The notes below the pieces were generated by a model. That model was not told where the DNA came from. It saw only the letters and a program-made list of their open reading frames with translations, and did no database searches. A stretch of DNA of 64,000 bases from contig CAJJAR010000013.1 in assembly GCA_905182105.1 (NCBI GenBank), positions 1-64,000 on the forward strand. Direction: 5' to 3'. How positions within the stretch are numbered: the stretch's first letter is position 1; every line of letters starts with the position of its first letter. Origin of the DNA: an uncultured Paracoccaceae bacterium. GTDB taxonomy: Bacteria; Pseudomonadota; Alphaproteobacteria; Rhodobacterales; Rhodobacteraceae. The position numbers and the translations under genes were made by a program. This document shows, piece by piece, positions 1 through 9,213 of the stretch.

Positions 1-143
1 GAGCCCAAAGTAACCACTACTGCACATTGTAATTGCAAAAGCGTAAAAGACGTCTATCAGCTTCGTCTCAACAAGAACTACCTGATTTCATTTGTCAGTT
101 TGCCATCTCGAAACGACCCAATGCGTCATTCAACTTCACGGAT

Positions 144-1598
144 TTAGCCACCTGTTCGAGGATTAATTGGCAACTGCGGTGATATTCCGACAGCTTGTTC
201 AAATCGCTTGGCCACACGTAAAAGAGAGGCCTCTCCTCTGGGTTTTCCCATGATCTGCACGCCAACGGGCAACCCCTCAGTCGTAAATCCGCACGGAACG
301 CTTATGGTGGGGCAAGCGGTCATCGTCAGGGCGAAGGTAATAGAAAACCAATCGATGTAGGTTTCGCATGGCTTACCATCAATTTCGGTTACGTATCGTT
401 GCTCAACCGGAAACGGGGCAATGGATGCAGCAGGACAGATAAGAAAGTCATGGGTCTCGAAGAATGTGATAACCTTTTTGTAAAGTTCGATACGTACGCG
501 TTCTGCTTCGAATATTTGAGATGGTGTAATGTTCAATCCGCGCTCAATATTTCCAATTATCTCTGGCGCAATCTGGTCGCGGTGTTGTGCTAATATGGGC
601 TCCATCAAAGTTGCAAACAGGGCTGCTCGAAGTGTTTGAAAGGCCTCAAGAACGCCTGTAAAATCGGGAACGTCATCCGTTACATCAGCACCGAGATCAC
701 CAAACACCGAAGTCGCCCCTCGACAGACTTGCGCGATTTCTTTCTCCATTGAGACAATCGAAAGGTCAGGGCTGAATGCGACGCGTTTTGGCATGCCAGT
801 TTCTTGCAATGCCTCAACGAAAGACGACCCCGCATGATCAAAAGATAAAGGATCATCAATCTGTTGACCAACACCCGCGTCTAACATCAATGCTAAGTCA
901 TCAACATTTCGGGCCATGGGGCCTTCGACCCAAAGCGTATCCATAGACGGCAACCGTGTACCCCGAGGCACGCGCCCTGGTCCGGGGCGTAAGCCGACAA
1001 TCCCATTGAATGCCGCAGGTGTACGCAAACTACCGCCCAGATCATTACCTGTTGCAAGCCATACCGATCCACTGGCAAGTGCCGCTGCTGAACCGCCTGA
1101 TGATCCGCCCGCACTTTTTCGCATATCCCAGGGGTTGCGCGTCAAGCCATTAACTGGGTTGAAGGTGTGGCCGCCCGCCCATTCTGGGACATTGGATTTA
1201 GCGACAGCAATTGCGCCGTTACATTCCAACTGCCTTACCGTGGCATCAGATTTTTTCACCACATTGTCGGCAAAGATAGGCGATCCGTAAGTCGTAAGCG
1301 CTCCGCCTAGGTCGTTGTAGTCTTTAACTGCAATTGGCAGGCCACATAAGGATTTTGGGTTTTCCGCATGTTCTCTAACGTCGAATGCCCTTGCCTGTGA
1401 GCGTGCTTGTTCAAAACAGTGTATGGGCAATGCGTTAACTTCGGTATCAATAGTTTCAATTCTCTGAATGGATGCTTCGACCAGATCAAGTGGAGACACC
1501 TCCTTAGAACGGAGACGCTTGACTGCTTCGGTTGCAGTCATCTGAATGAAATCGTTGATCGCATCGCTCATCATGAATTCCTGACTTAGTTGGTTCAA
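144..1598 (-). CDS. Amidase (amidase signature family)
   Basis: A 484-residue amidase that would hydrolyse a carboxamide to acid plus ammonia; the substrate is unknown. The Ser-cisSer-Lys triad is readable: Lys92 in GLPIAVKD, Ser166 in the glycine/serine-rich signature (about 164-170), and nucleophile Ser190 in GNDLGGSLRTPA. The spacing of 74 and 24 residues fits fatty-acid-amide-hydrolase-type enzymes. The length is full for the family. Internal Met9 or Met10 are equally plausible starts. It stands alone and lacks gatB/gatC neighbours, so it is a catabolic amidase rather than GatA. The nitrile hydratase operon 4 kb away on the other strand makes amides, so a nitrile to amide to acid route is possible but only inferred. 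Confidence 0.9.
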   Translation of the reverse strand: MNQLSQEFMMSDAINDFIQMTATEAVKRLRSKEVSPLDLVEASIQRIETIDTEVNALPIHCFEQARSQARAFDVREHAENPKSLCGLPIAVKDYNDLGGALTTYGSPIFADNVVKKSDATVRQLECNGAIAVAKSNVPEWAGGHTFNPVNGLTRNPWDMRKSAGGSSGGSAAALASGSVWLATGNDLGGSLRTPAAFNGIVGLRPGPGRVPRGTRLPSMDTLWVEGPMARNVDDLALMLDAGVGQQIDDPLSFDHAGSSFVEALQETGMPKRVAFSPDLSIVSMEKEIAQVCRGATSVFGDLGADVTDDVPDFTGVLEAFQTLRAALFATLMEPILAQHRDQIAPEIIGNIERGLNITPSQIFEAERVRIELYKKVITFFETHDFLICPAASIAPFPVEQRYVTEIDGKPCETYIDWFSITFALTMTACPTISVPCGFTTEGLPVGVQIMGKPRGEASLLRVAKRFEQAVGISPQLPINPRTGG

Positions 1599-1874
1599 CT
1601 CGGATTTAGTTCTTTCCCAAAAGATGCCGCCAAAGATCAGATTAGTACAGAACTATCGAAATTTGCCACTTTCGTATGGCAGCTAAGTCCGCATAGCTGA
1701 CATAGAGGTTGCTCTCTGAATGTTTAAAACGATCTAAACCGCCTGCAACTTCGCCAAGGCGCTGCGTTGTCGAGTCGCGTCTGCCAATGTTTAGCCGTCG
1801 AGGTCGGCGAAAAAGGCCTTTTGCGCCTGAGCCTCCCTCTCGCCATCCCGATTAACCTCATATAAACACTCCCT
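1599..1874. other. Intergenic region, no gene recognised
   Basis: About 276 bases between the divergent amidase and oxygenase-like genes; it must carry both promoters. On the minus strand an open stretch ends at a stop at 1642-1644 and reads roughly 40 codons, including the run LYVSYADLAAIRKW. This may be the tail of a decayed gene, but I cannot assign it to a family. Confidence 0.4.
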
Positions 1875-2495
1875 ATGTCAGATATAAAAACACTCTTTGT
1901 CACCCGTCTTTACCGCGCTCAATTGTCCGAAATGGGCAAGGCTGTGGATCGCAACGAACTTGAAAACTCTTGCTGGTCCATCGCCAATGACGATGAAGCA
2001 GGCCAAGAATGGTGTGAGGAGAATGGCTTTCCTGGCTATACCAGTTACGCCTCTCTGACAGACCTTGGCTGGCGCTTTCCGATCTTTGCCGATTTGATCA
2101 AGGTATTGGACAAGCACGTGGCTGCTTTTGTCAAAGATCTGGATTTTGATCTGGATGATAAGAAGATCACGTTGGATTCATTGTGGATCAACATTCTGCC
2201 CCAAGGTGGCGTGCATACCTCCCATATTCATCCGCACAGTGTGATCAGCGGCACGACTTATGTGAACATGCCCACGGAAACGAGCGCGATCAAGTTTGAA
2301 GATCCCCGTTCCGCCATGATGATGGCCGCGCCTGTGCGTAAAAAAGACGCCCGCGACGAGATGCGCAGCTTCTTTTACGTGGCCCCTGATGTGGGGGATG
2401 TGTTGTTATGGGAAAGCTGGCTGCGTCACGAGGTGCCTGTGAATATGGCCGAAGACGAGCGGATCAGCATTAGCTTTAACTATGGTTGGGGTTAA
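1875..2495 (+). CDS. Putative 2OG-Fe(II) oxygenase family protein (TIGR02466-like)
   Basis: A 206-residue protein resembling the TIGR02466 family of putative 2-oxoglutarate/Fe(II) oxygenases. A double-stranded beta-helix metal site is suggested by HTSHIHPHS at residues 114-122, a distal His185 in WLRHEVPVN, and Arg197 in RISISF, a likely 2-oxoglutarate contact. It has no signal peptide and no membrane segment, so it should be cytosolic. No substrate is known for the family and the neighbours give no clue. The gene is single, followed by the GNAT remnant on the opposite strand. Confidence 0.8.
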   Translation: MSDIKTLFVTRLYRAQLSEMGKAVDRNELENSCWSIANDDEAGQEWCEENGFPGYTSYASLTDLGWRFPIFADLIKVLDKHVAAFVKDLDFDLDDKKITLDSLWINILPQGGVHTSHIHPHSVISGTTYVNMPTETSAIKFEDPRSAMMMAAPVRKKDARDEMRSFFYVAPDVGDVLLWESWLRHEVPVNMAEDERISISFNYGWG

Positions 2496-2506
2496 GAGCT
2501 GACCGC

Positions 2507-2770
2507 TTAGTATTTAATGGTTTTGCCATTTTCTGATTTATCGCTGCTAAATCCCATGGATTCATAATAGGCCAACCCTTTGGGGTTAGTGTCCCCGATA
2601 GTTGCATCTATTTTCTGTAGCTTTGTGTTGACCGCATCGTTGATCAATCGATAAACGATGCCCTAGCCAAGGTCATGTGCAAACCTGCCGTTTCGATTGC
2701 CAGATTGTTGTCGCCGTATCTTCGTTCTAGACATGTTTGCCATCACGTGCATACCGTCCCTCAACGTTAG
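2507..2770 (-). pseudogene. GNAT acetyltransferase remnant
   Basis: Reading minus from a stop at 2507-2509, the frame gives a GNAT-like C-terminal half: GIVYRLINDAV followed by ATIGDTNPKGLAYYESMGF and ending KTIKY. The second piece matches the typical N-x-x-A-x-x-x-Y-x-x-x-G-F end of GNAT folds. An in-frame TAG at 2663-2665 falls inside the acetyl-CoA loop (HDLG-stop-GIVY, where R/Q-x-x-G-x-G/A is expected). The sequence upstream of that stop is short and has no convincing N-terminal half. The 5' boundary given is approximate. I read it as a dead, truncated gene. Confidence 0.7.
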
Positions 2771-2789
2771 TTTCAGGTAGAAAACCCAC

Positions 2790-3185
2790 ATGTCAGGCGA
2801 AACAAATTTGGATGAGTTGATCCGCTCATTGTCCGCAGTTCTGGTTGAGGGTCTATATGTCTTTACCACCGTAAAAGCCCCTCAAGACCTGATGGGAATT
2901 GTGCCGCGCATGAGTTTTGGCGAGGCTGAGGGGACCACCTATATTTTGCTAAAGTCAGAGGCAGAGCAGTTGGGGGTGGCGTATGAATTTCCATGCCGGA
3001 TGATTACGCTGAATATTCATTCGTCCCTAGAGGCCGTTGGGTTTATGGCCCGCATCGCGACGGAGTTGGCCAAGCATGACATGGGCGTGAATCCAGTGTC
3101 GGGCTTTTTCCACGATCATCTGTTTGTCCCGGATGGGCGCGAGCAGGATGCGATGAATGTGTTGATGGAGATGTCAAAGCGCTAA
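2790..3185 (+). CDS. ACT-domain protein (ACT_3 / DUF2241-like)
   Basis: A small cytosolic protein of 131 residues made of a tandem ACT-like fold, resembling the DUF2241/ACT_3 family. Typical features are an early SAVLVEGLYVF strand, the central MITLNIHSSLEAVGF motif, and a C-terminal NPVSGFFHDHLFVP segment. ACT domains usually bind small ligands such as amino acids, but this family has no defined role. It is followed by a strong bidirectional terminator shared with convergent pyrG. Confidence 0.8.
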   Translation: MSGETNLDELIRSLSAVLVEGLYVFTTVKAPQDLMGIVPRMSFGEAEGTTYILLKSEAEQLGVAYEFPCRMITLNIHSSLEAVGFMARIATELAKHDMGVNPVSGFFHDHLFVPDGREQDAMNVLMEMSKR

Positions 3186-3205
3186 ACTGCGTCTTTGAAT
3201 GTAGA

Positions 3206-3230
3206 AAAGGCCCGCAACTTGCGGGCCTTT
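3206..3230. terminator. Bidirectional rho-independent terminator
   Basis: A perfect 11-bp stem (3206-3216 with 3220-3230) closes a 3-base loop. It begins with AAA and ends with TTT, so it can serve both the ACT-domain gene and convergent pyrG. Confidence 0.85.
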
Positions 3231-3236
3231 AATCGT

Positions 3237-4883
3237 TTATACCAAGCGTGAGTTTTCTTTCGCGGCCCGTACAAAGTCCTTGAACAAGGGGTGTGGGGCG
3301 AAGGGTTTGGATTTGAGCTCTGGGTGAAACTGCACGCCAATGAACCATGGGTGGTCTGGCCATTCGATGATTTCTGGCAGAGATCCGTCTGGCGACATGC
3401 CTGAGAACACCATACCCGCATCTTCAAGCTGTTTGCGGTATTTGACGTCAACCTCGTAGCGGTGACGGTGGCGTTCATCGATAGATGTGGTGCCGTAGAT
3501 TTTAGCGACCTTGCTGCCCTCAACAAGCGTTGCGTCATAGGCGCCAAGGCGCATGGTGCCGCCTTTGTCGTCGCCGACTTTGCGGCTGACTTTTGCGTTG
3601 CCCTGAACCCATTCTTTGAGGTGGTAAACCACTGGTTCAAAGCGTTTGTTGCCTGCTTCGTGGTCGAATTCTTCAGAACCGGCTGAAGTGATCCCTGCCA
3701 CGTTGCGCGCTGCCTCGATCACGGCCATTTGCATGCCCAGACAGATGCCGAAATATGGGACGTTGCGTTCACGGGCAAATTGCGCCGCTTTGATTTTACC
3801 TTCAGTGCCGCGCTCACCAAATCCACCGGGAACAAGGATCGCATGGAACCCCTCTAAGTGTGGTGCGACGTCTTCGGATTTGTCAAAGACTTCGGCGTCG
3901 ACCCATTTCACGTTGACCTTAACGCGATTGGCCATGCCGCCATGTGTCAGCGCCTCTTTGAAGGACTTATAGGCGTCTTCAAGTTGGGTGTATTTACCAA
4001 CGATTGCGATTGTCACTTCACCCTCTGGCTGGTTCACGCGTTGAGACACATCGCGCCAAACCGTCAGGTCAGGTTTTGGGGCAGGCGAGATATCAAAGGC
4101 ATCCAGCACAGCCTGATCCAGCCCTTGAGCGTGATAGGCAAGTGGCGCGTCATAGATGGTATCAAGGTCATAGGCGGCCACAACCGCTTCTTTGCGCACG
4201 TTACAGAACAGCGCAATTTTCTCGCGTTCCTTTTCAGGAATTGGGTGTTCAGAACGGCAGACCAAAATGTCAGGTGCGATCCCGATGGATTGCAATTCCT
4301 TAACGGAGTGCTGAGTTGGTTTGGTTTTCAATTCACCAGAGGCTGCAAGGTATGGCAGCAATGTCAGGTGCATAAAGATGGATTGCCCGCGTGGAAGGTC
4401 GTGGTTGAATTGGCGGATCGCTTCAAAGAACGGCAGTCCTTCGATATCGCCCACAGTCCCGCCGATTTCGCACAACATGAAGTCAACTTCGTCATTGCCT
4501 ACGTGCAAGAATTCTTTGATTTCGTTGGTGACGTGCGGCACAACTTGGATCGTTTTACCCAAATAATCACCGCGGCGCTCTTTTTCCAAAACTGTGGAAT
4601 AGATGCGGCCAGAGCTGACAGAGTCCGTGTTGCGCGCAGGAACACCAGTGAAGCGTTCGTAGTGGCCCAGATCAAGGTCAGTTTCTGCCCCATCGTCGGT
4701 CACAAACACTTCGCCGTGCTCAAACGGGGACATTGTTCCCGGATCGACGTTTAAGTATGGATCAAGTTTGCGAAGACGCACGGAAAAGCCGCGGGCTTGA
4801 AGCAGCGCACCGAGGGCAGCAGAGGCAAGGCCTTTGCCAAGTGAAGACACAACACCGCCAGTGATGAAAATATAGCGCGCCAT
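3237..4883 (-). CDS. pyrG: CTP synthase
   Basis: CTP synthase (548 residues, normal length) converts UTP to CTP using ATP and glutamine. The N-terminal synthetase domain starts [18 protein letters not shown], with the P-loop-like [10 protein letters not shown] and the Mg-binding [11 protein letters not shown] segment near residue 140. The C-terminal class I glutamine amidotransferase domain has PGGFGERG, the nucleophile Cys in YFGICLGMQ, and the His-Glu pair in GVQFHPE. A GGGAGAA-type ribosome site precedes the ATG. It lies downstream of secG on the same strand, an order often seen in Rhodobacteraceae. Confidence 0.98.
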   Translation of the reverse strand: MARYIFITGGVVSSLGKGLASAALGALLQARGFSVRLRKLDPYLNVDPGTMSPFEHGEVFVTDDGAETDLDLGHYERFTGVPARNTDSVSSGRIYSTVLEKERRGDYLGKTIQVVPHVTNEIKEFLHVGNDEVDFMLCEIGGTVGDIEGLPFFEAIRQFNHDLPRGQSIFMHLTLLPYLAASGELKTKPTQHSVKELQSIGIAPDILVCRSEHPIPEKEREKIALFCNVRKEAVVAAYDLDTIYDAPLAYHAQGLDQAVLDAFDISPAPKPDLTVWRDVSQRVNQPEGEVTIAIVGKYTQLEDAYKSFKEALTHGGMANRVKVNVKWVDAEVFDKSEDVAPHLEGFHAILVPGGFGERGTEGKIKAAQFARERNVPYFGICLGMQMAVIEAARNVAGITSAGSEEFDHEAGNKRFEPVVYHLKEWVQGNAKVSRKVGDDKGGTMRLGAYDATLVEGSKVAKIYGTTSIDERHRHRYEVDVKYRKQLEDAGMVFSGMSPDGSLPEIIEWPDHPWFIGVQFHPELKSKPFAPHPLFKDFVRAAKENSRLV

Positions 4884-4997
4884 TTAAGAATTCTCCCGTC
4901 GTATTATTGGGGTGTGATAGGCCACCAGAAACGCCTGTGAAATTCACAGTACCACGGGATTTAAGCCTAACAGGATTCGGGTGGATAAGGCAAGGGA

Positions 4998-5018
4998 CCC
5001 GCAACATGATGTTGCGGG
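4998..5018. terminator. Stem-loop between secG and pyrG
   Basis: An 8-bp perfect stem CCCGCAAC/GTTGCGGG (4998-5005 with 5011-5018) with a 5-base loop lies just downstream of secG. No clear U-run follows on the minus strand, so it may be a weak terminator or a processing/attenuation hairpin. Confidence 0.45.
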
Positions 5019-5045
5019 AAAATCCGTCACCTCAAGGTATAGATA

Positions 5046-5411
5046 TTAGTCAGCAGATGGGACCAATGGAGCGTTTTCGCCTTCAGCTGGTGGCAGCAGG
5101 CTGCCGTCGCCTGTCGGCAAAGCGGCTGGCGTGCTGTTCTCAGTTGGCGCGGCACCACCTACGCGGTCCAAAACAGACGCGCCAGATGATTTTTGTGCTG
5201 CGATGATTGTCAATGAGATCGAAGTGATGATAAAACCAATGGCCAAAATCCATGTGACTTTGCCAAGTGCAGTCGCTGCAGAGCGTCCACCTTGTGCGCC
5301 GCCACTGCCGCCACCCATACCAAGGCCACCGCCTTCAGAACGTTGCATCAACACTATGGCGATAAGGCCAAGTGCGAGAATTAGGTGGATAATAAGAACA
5401 ACGTTTTCCAT
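5046..5411 (-). CDS. secG: Preprotein translocase subunit SecG
   Basis: SecG, the small integral membrane partner of SecY and SecE. From the chosen start (MENVVLIIHL) it has 121 residues: a first membrane helix near residues 2-20, the cytoplasmic QRSEGGGLGMGGG loop diagnostic of SecG, a second helix (TWILAIGFIITSISL), then a low-complexity Pro/Ala/Gly tail typical of alphaproteobacteria. The frame is open for eight more codons upstream (to 5435), but the inner ATG follows an AGG-like site and matches the usual N-terminus. Confidence 0.95.
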   Translation of the reverse strand: MENVVLIIHLILALGLIAIVLMQRSEGGGLGMGGGSGGAQGGRSAATALGKVTWILAIGFIITSISLTIIAAQKSSGASVLDRVGGAAPTENSTPAALPTGDGSLLPPAEGENAPLVPSAD

Positions 5412-5560
5412 AGGTACCTGCAATGGTGTGATCAATTTGAGTGGTATCTAGGCAAGTTTAGGGGGCGGGGCAAGTGTAGCTGGAGCGCTAAATGTGAAAT
5501 GACCGTATTTGTGACGCTAATGCGCTGGACAGAACGCAATTCGCCTTCCATGATCCCGAA

Positions 5561-6178
5561 ATGCCTCATGACCACGCTGATCACGATCACCCGCACACAT
5601 TGTTGCCCTCAGACCCCGCTTTGCGGGTGAAGGCGCTTGAAACCATCCTAACGCAGAAAGGGTTGATTGACCCTGCGGCCTTGGATGAAATTATTGAAAC
5701 CTACGAGACTAAGATTGGGCCGCGCAACGGAGCCCATGTGGTTGCGAAGGCTTGGACCGACCCTGCTTTTAAGACTGCATTGCTGAAGGATGCCACCGCT
5801 GTAGTGTCTGAGATGGGGTATTACGGTCGCCAAGGTGAACATATGATTGTGGTTGAGAACACGGACGAGGTGCACAACATCGTCGTGTGCACATTGTGCA
5901 GCTGTTATCCGTGGCCTTTGCTGGGCATTCCGCCCACGTGGTACAAATCAGATGCCTACCGCGCCCGCGCTGTGCGTGAGCCGCGCAAAGTTTTGGCCGA
6001 ATTTGGCGTGACCTTGCCCAGTGATATGGCTGTACGCGTTTGGGATTCCACGGCTGAGACTCGTTATCTGGTCTTGCCCCAACGTCCCAAGGGCACAGAT
6101 GGAATGGCCGAGGCCGCATTGATGGACCTGATCAGTCGCGACAGTATGATTGGCACAGGATTGGTGAGCGCGCCATGA
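5561..6178 (+). CDS. nthA: Nitrile hydratase alpha subunit (cobalt type)
   Basis: The metal-bearing alpha subunit of nitrile hydratase, which hydrates nitriles to amides in the cytosol. The 205-residue protein carries the metal-binding claw [11 protein letters not shown] at residues 109-119: Cys110, Cys113, Ser114 and Cys115. Thr111 in the CTLCSC form is the known mark of cobalt rather than iron enzymes. The N-terminus is a His/Asp-rich tail ([12 protein letters not shown]) that could bind metal. No strong ribosome site is visible before the ATG. It overlaps nthB by 4 bases (ATGA), implying coupled translation of the two subunits. Confidence 0.96.
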   Translation: MPHDHADHDHPHTLLPSDPALRVKALETILTQKGLIDPAALDEIIETYETKIGPRNGAHVVAKAWTDPAFKTALLKDATAVVSEMGYYGRQGEHMIVVENTDEVHNIVVCTLCSCYPWPLLGIPPTWYKSDAYRARAVREPRKVLAEFGVTLPSDMAVRVWDSTAETRYLVLPQRPKGTDGMAEAALMDLISRDSMIGTGLVSAP

Positions 6179-6855
6179 GCCGCGTTCACGATATGGGGGG
6201 CCGCTTTGGCGATGGTGCCATTGTGCCTGAGGCTGAAGATGATCCCGTTTTCCACGCAGACTGGCATGGGCGCGCATTGGCTGTGACCTTGGCCGCGGGT
6301 GCTTTGGGCAAATGGAATATCGACATCAGCCGTCATGGCCGCGAATGCCTGCCACCAGTCGATTATGCATCCATGTCTTATTACGAGAAATGGATGGCTG
6401 GATTGGCAGGGCTGTTGGTGGATGCCAAGGTGCTAACCCGCGAAGAGTTGGCACAGGGCCGTGCTATCGGATCAAGTGATCTAACTGCCAAGCGGATGGA
6501 TGCGGATAAGGTTGCTGCGGTTCTGGCCTCTGGTGGTCCTGCGGATCGTCCCAGCGATGTACCAGTTGGCTATAGCGTTGGTGACATGGTCCGCACCCGC
6601 AAAATTAATGGCAATCGCCATGTGAATGGTGGCCATACGCGCCTGCCGTCTTATGCTGTTGGCGCATTAGGCCGTATTGTAATGATCCAAGGCACACATA
6701 TTTTGCCTGACAGCAGTGCGCACCGTTTGGGTGATGCGGCTGAACCGCTGTATGCTGTTGCCTTTGCTGCGTCTGAATTGTGGGCAGACCCCGAACATCC
6801 CAAAGACGAGGTCGTCTTGGACCTGTGGCAAAGCTATCTAAGTGCCGCCACATGA
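6175..6855 (+). CDS. nthB: Nitrile hydratase beta subunit
   Basis: The 226-residue beta subunit of nitrile hydratase, which forms the heterodimer and shapes the active-site pocket with NthA. It begins with the characteristic MSRVHDMGG followed by F and G residues. It has the YYEKWMAGL helix near residues 65-75 that packs on alpha, and the C-terminal SH3-like barrel ([32 protein letters not shown]). It overlaps nthA and the activator gene by 4 bases at each end, so the three genes form a tight translationally coupled operon. Confidence 0.96.
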   Translation: MSRVHDMGGRFGDGAIVPEAEDDPVFHADWHGRALAVTLAAGALGKWNIDISRHGRECLPPVDYASMSYYEKWMAGLAGLLVDAKVLTREELAQGRAIGSSDLTAKRMDADKVAAVLASGGPADRPSDVPVGYSVGDMVRTRKINGNRHVNGGHTRLPSYAVGALGRIVMIQGTHILPDSSAHRLGDAAEPLYAVAFAASELWADPEHPKDEVVLDLWQSYLSAAT

Positions 6856-7163
6856 GCGCCCCTGAACCCGTATTCGAGTCCCCGTGGCACGCGCAGTTGT
6901 TTGCCTTGACGGTTCACCTAAATGAGGCAGGACGTTTTGCATGGCCTGATTGGGCGGATCGCTTTAGCGCGACCCTGAAACGTCATGGCGTGGATAAAGA
7001 CCTTAATGGTGGCGACGATTACTTTAACGCATGGCTTGAGACGTTAGAGGCGTATTTGTCTGAGATAGGGGCCGCGTTGCCACAAGATGTCGCACAGATG
7101 CGTAATGCGTGGGAGCAGGCGTATCTTTCTACGCCCCACGGTGAACCTGTTTCACTTGGCTGA
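6852..7163 (+). CDS. Nitrile hydratase accessory/activator protein
   Basis: A 103-residue activator of the nitrile hydratase accessory family, homologous to the beta-subunit N-terminus. Such proteins form a self-subunit-swapping complex with alpha to load cobalt. Motifs are FESPWHAQLFALTVHLNEAG at the start and the YFNAWLETLEAYL helix. The start at 6852 overlaps the nthB stop in ATGA; an upstream in-frame Met at 6780 lies inside nthB and is less likely. No cobalt transporter gene lies nearby, so cobalt must come from a general system. Confidence 0.92.
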   Translation: MSAPEPVFESPWHAQLFALTVHLNEAGRFAWPDWADRFSATLKRHGVDKDLNGGDDYFNAWLETLEAYLSEIGAALPQDVAQMRNAWEQAYLSTPHGEPVSLG

Positions 7164-7168
7164 CGCGC

Positions 7169-7571
7169 CTAGCTGTCGACATCACCCATGTCGGCCTGAC
7201 CTGACAGTGCGCGTCGCACGTGGCTCCAACTAAGGCCGACACCCAAGACGAGGGAGAGGGCCAATAAGCCCAGCCACACGTTCATGCCTGTGTTATCGAG
7301 ACTAAACGCGAAAATCATAGAGCACCCATAGCAATGCCCTAACAGGGGCGAGTACCAGCAACATGCCAAAGCCGCCGATTGAGCGTAGCGTGGCCCGCAA
7401 ATAGATGATTTTGCCGATCAGAAGGAGCAAACCGGCCAGAACCAACAGTGAAACGGGGCGTTCGCCCTGTGTCATCACCTATTTCACATAATTAAATGAT
7501 GTCGGATTATAAGTCGCTGCAAGCAGTGCAAAAACCGTAAGCCAACGTAAAACAAACCAATTTCAACACAT
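7169..7571 (-). pseudogene. DUF6524 membrane protein, broken by a stop and a frameshift
   Basis: Read minus from about 7571, the translation gives a DUF6524-like four-helix membrane protein in pieces. The first piece runs VLRWLTVFALLAATYNP to FNYVK, then an in-frame TAG at 7479-7481 where Trp is expected. It resumes with GERPVSLLVLAGLLLLIGK and YLRATLRSIG to LLWVLYDF. The frame then runs into a stop at 7302-7304, while the family C-terminus continues in another frame (SLDNTGMNVWLGLLALSL to GLSWSHVRRALSG) to 7169. The expected N-terminal ATG at 7569-7571 is also followed by TGA. Three lesions make this a pseudogene. Confidence 0.8.
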
Positions 7572-7693
7572 TCCTCAAATCGCTTTATGACGAAATGAAC
7601 ATCATGGATTGAAGAGAAACACAAGAATCAGGTTTCACCCAAGCCAACTGCCGTCTATATGGTCGCGGGTTTGCATGAAAAAAGGACCGCATC

Positions 7694-8989
7694 ATGGCCA
7701 ATGTAGTAGTTGTCGGAGCTCAATGGGGCGACGAAGGAAAAGGCAAGATCGTCGATTGGCTTTCTGAACGCGCTGATGTCATTGCGCGTTTTCAGGGTGG
7801 TCATAATGCCGGGCATACCTTGGTCATTGATGGGAAGGTTTACAAACTGCACGCGCTGCCATCTGGTGTGGTGCGTGGCGGTAAGTTGTCTGTTATTGGC
7901 AACGGGGTTGTTTTGGACCCATGGCACCTGATGAAAGAAATTGCGACGGTCGAAGCACAGGGCGTTGTGATTAACCCAGAAAACTTGATGATTGCGGAAA
8001 ACACGCCGCTGATCCTTCCGATCCACGGTGAACTGGATCGCGTGCGTGAAGAAGCCGCATCAAAAGGCACCAAGATTGGTACGACAGGTCGCGGCATTGG
8101 CCCAGCCTATGAAGACAAAGTGGGCCGCCGTGCGATCCGCGTTGCCGATTTGGCAGATGCAGCGACATTGGAAGCGCGTGTTGATCGTGCATTGCAGCAC
8201 CACAACCCACTGCGCAAAGGCCTTGGGGTCGAAGAAATCGACCGCGACGCGTTGTTGGCGCAGCTGCAAGAAATTGCACCAAAGGTTTTGCCTTATGCTG
8301 CACCCGTTTGGAAAGTTTTGGCTGAAAAGCGCAAAGCCGGTAAACGGATTTTGTTTGAAGGTGCGCAGGGCGCATTGCTGGATATCGATTTTGGGACCTA
8401 CCCGTTTGTCACCAGCTCTAATGTGATTGCAGGGCAGGCGGCCACGGGTGTTGGCCTTGGCCCGACAGCGATTGATTACGTGCTGGGCATTGTGAAAGCC
8501 TATACAACCCGTGTGGGTGAAGGGCCTTTCCCAACTGAGTTAGAAGACGCTGATGGTCAACGCCTTGGCGAACGCGGTCATGAATTTGGCACCACAACGG
8601 GGCGTAAACGTCGTTGTGGTTGGTTTGATGCAGCATTGTTGCGCCAGACATGTGCGACCTCAGGCATTACTGGGATCTGTTTGACAAAGCTGGACGTTTT
8701 GGACGGCTTTGAGACGCTGAAAATTTGTGTAGGGTATGATTTGGACGGTGAACGTCTGGATTATTTGCCAACTGCGGCGGATGCACAGGCGCGTTGCAAA
8801 CCTATCTATGAAGAAATGGATGGGTGGTCTGAAAGCACTGAAGGCGCACGCTCTTGGGCGCAGCTTCCAGCGCAGGCGATCAAATATGTTCGGCGTGTCG
8901 AAGAGCTGATCGAATGCCCAGTTGCGTTGGTATCCACATCACCAGAGCGCGAAGATACCATCCTTGTCACTGACCCGTTTGCTGACTGA
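7694..8989 (+). CDS. purA: Adenylosuccinate synthetase
   Basis: Adenylosuccinate synthetase (431 residues) joins IMP and aspartate with GTP in the first committed step to AMP. Visible landmarks are the GTP-binding N-terminus [17 protein letters not shown] (residues 4-20, with catalytic Asp and the following GGHNAGHT near residues 37-44), the [14 protein letters not shown] loop near 130, the [20 protein letters not shown] block near 225, and the guanine-specificity segment TKLDVLDGF near 330. It overlaps the DUF2842 gene by one base. The broken DUF6524 gene lies just upstream on the opposite strand. Confidence 0.98.
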   Translation: MANVVVVGAQWGDEGKGKIVDWLSERADVIARFQGGHNAGHTLVIDGKVYKLHALPSGVVRGGKLSVIGNGVVLDPWHLMKEIATVEAQGVVINPENLMIAENTPLILPIHGELDRVREEAASKGTKIGTTGRGIGPAYEDKVGRRAIRVADLADAATLEARVDRALQHHNPLRKGLGVEEIDRDALLAQLQEIAPKVLPYAAPVWKVLAEKRKAGKRILFEGAQGALLDIDFGTYPFVTSSNVIAGQAATGVGLGPTAIDYVLGIVKAYTTRVGEGPFPTELEDADGQRLGERGHEFGTTTGRKRRCGWFDAALLRQTCATSGITGICLTKLDVLDGFETLKICVGYDLDGERLDYLPTAADAQARCKPIYEEMDGWSESTEGARSWAQLPAQAIKYVRRVEELIECPVALVSTSPEREDTILVTDPFAD

Positions 8990-9213
8990 TGGCCCTTAGC
9001 TATAAAGCACGTCGTCGCTGGTCTTTGGTGGTTCTTTTGCTAGGACTACCAGCCTACGTCATCATGGCTGTATGGCTGATGTCGTTCTTTGAAGAACGCC
9101 CAAGCACTTTGGTTGAGGTCTTGATTTATTTTGGTCTTGGCGTGTTGTGGGCCTTCCCATTGAAGGCGATATTCAAGGGCGTGGGGCAGGCTGATCCAGA
9201 TCAGCGCGACTGA
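8989..9213 (+). CDS. DUF2842 small membrane protein
   Basis: A 74-residue protein with two predicted membrane helices (WSLVVLLLGLPAYVIMAVWL and a second around FGLGVLWAFPLKAIF), matching the DUF2842 family of alphaproteobacteria. Its ATG shares a base with the purA stop (TGATG), so it is translated with purA. The function is unknown. Its 3' end overlaps the tail of the convergent MFS remnant. Confidence 0.88.
   Translation: MALSYKARRRWSLVVLLLGLPAYVIMAVWLMSFFEERPSTLVEVLIYFGLGVLWAFPLKAIFKGVGQADPDQRD

Noticed and set aside
1-150. Open plus-strand frame from the window edge to a stop at 150, overlapping the amidase end
   Set aside because: About 49 codons with no recognisable motif; it could be the tail of a gene outside the window, but there is no support.
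3858-4754. Long open frame of 298 codons antisense to pyrG
   Set aside because: It lies wholly within pyrG, has no recognisable domain, and is explained by the codon bias of the real gene on the other strand.
7169-7475. Two separate small membrane protein genes between the nitrile hydratase operon and purA
   Set aside because: Together they reconstruct one DUF6524 protein interrupted by a frameshift, with more of the same protein upstream beyond a TAG codon.
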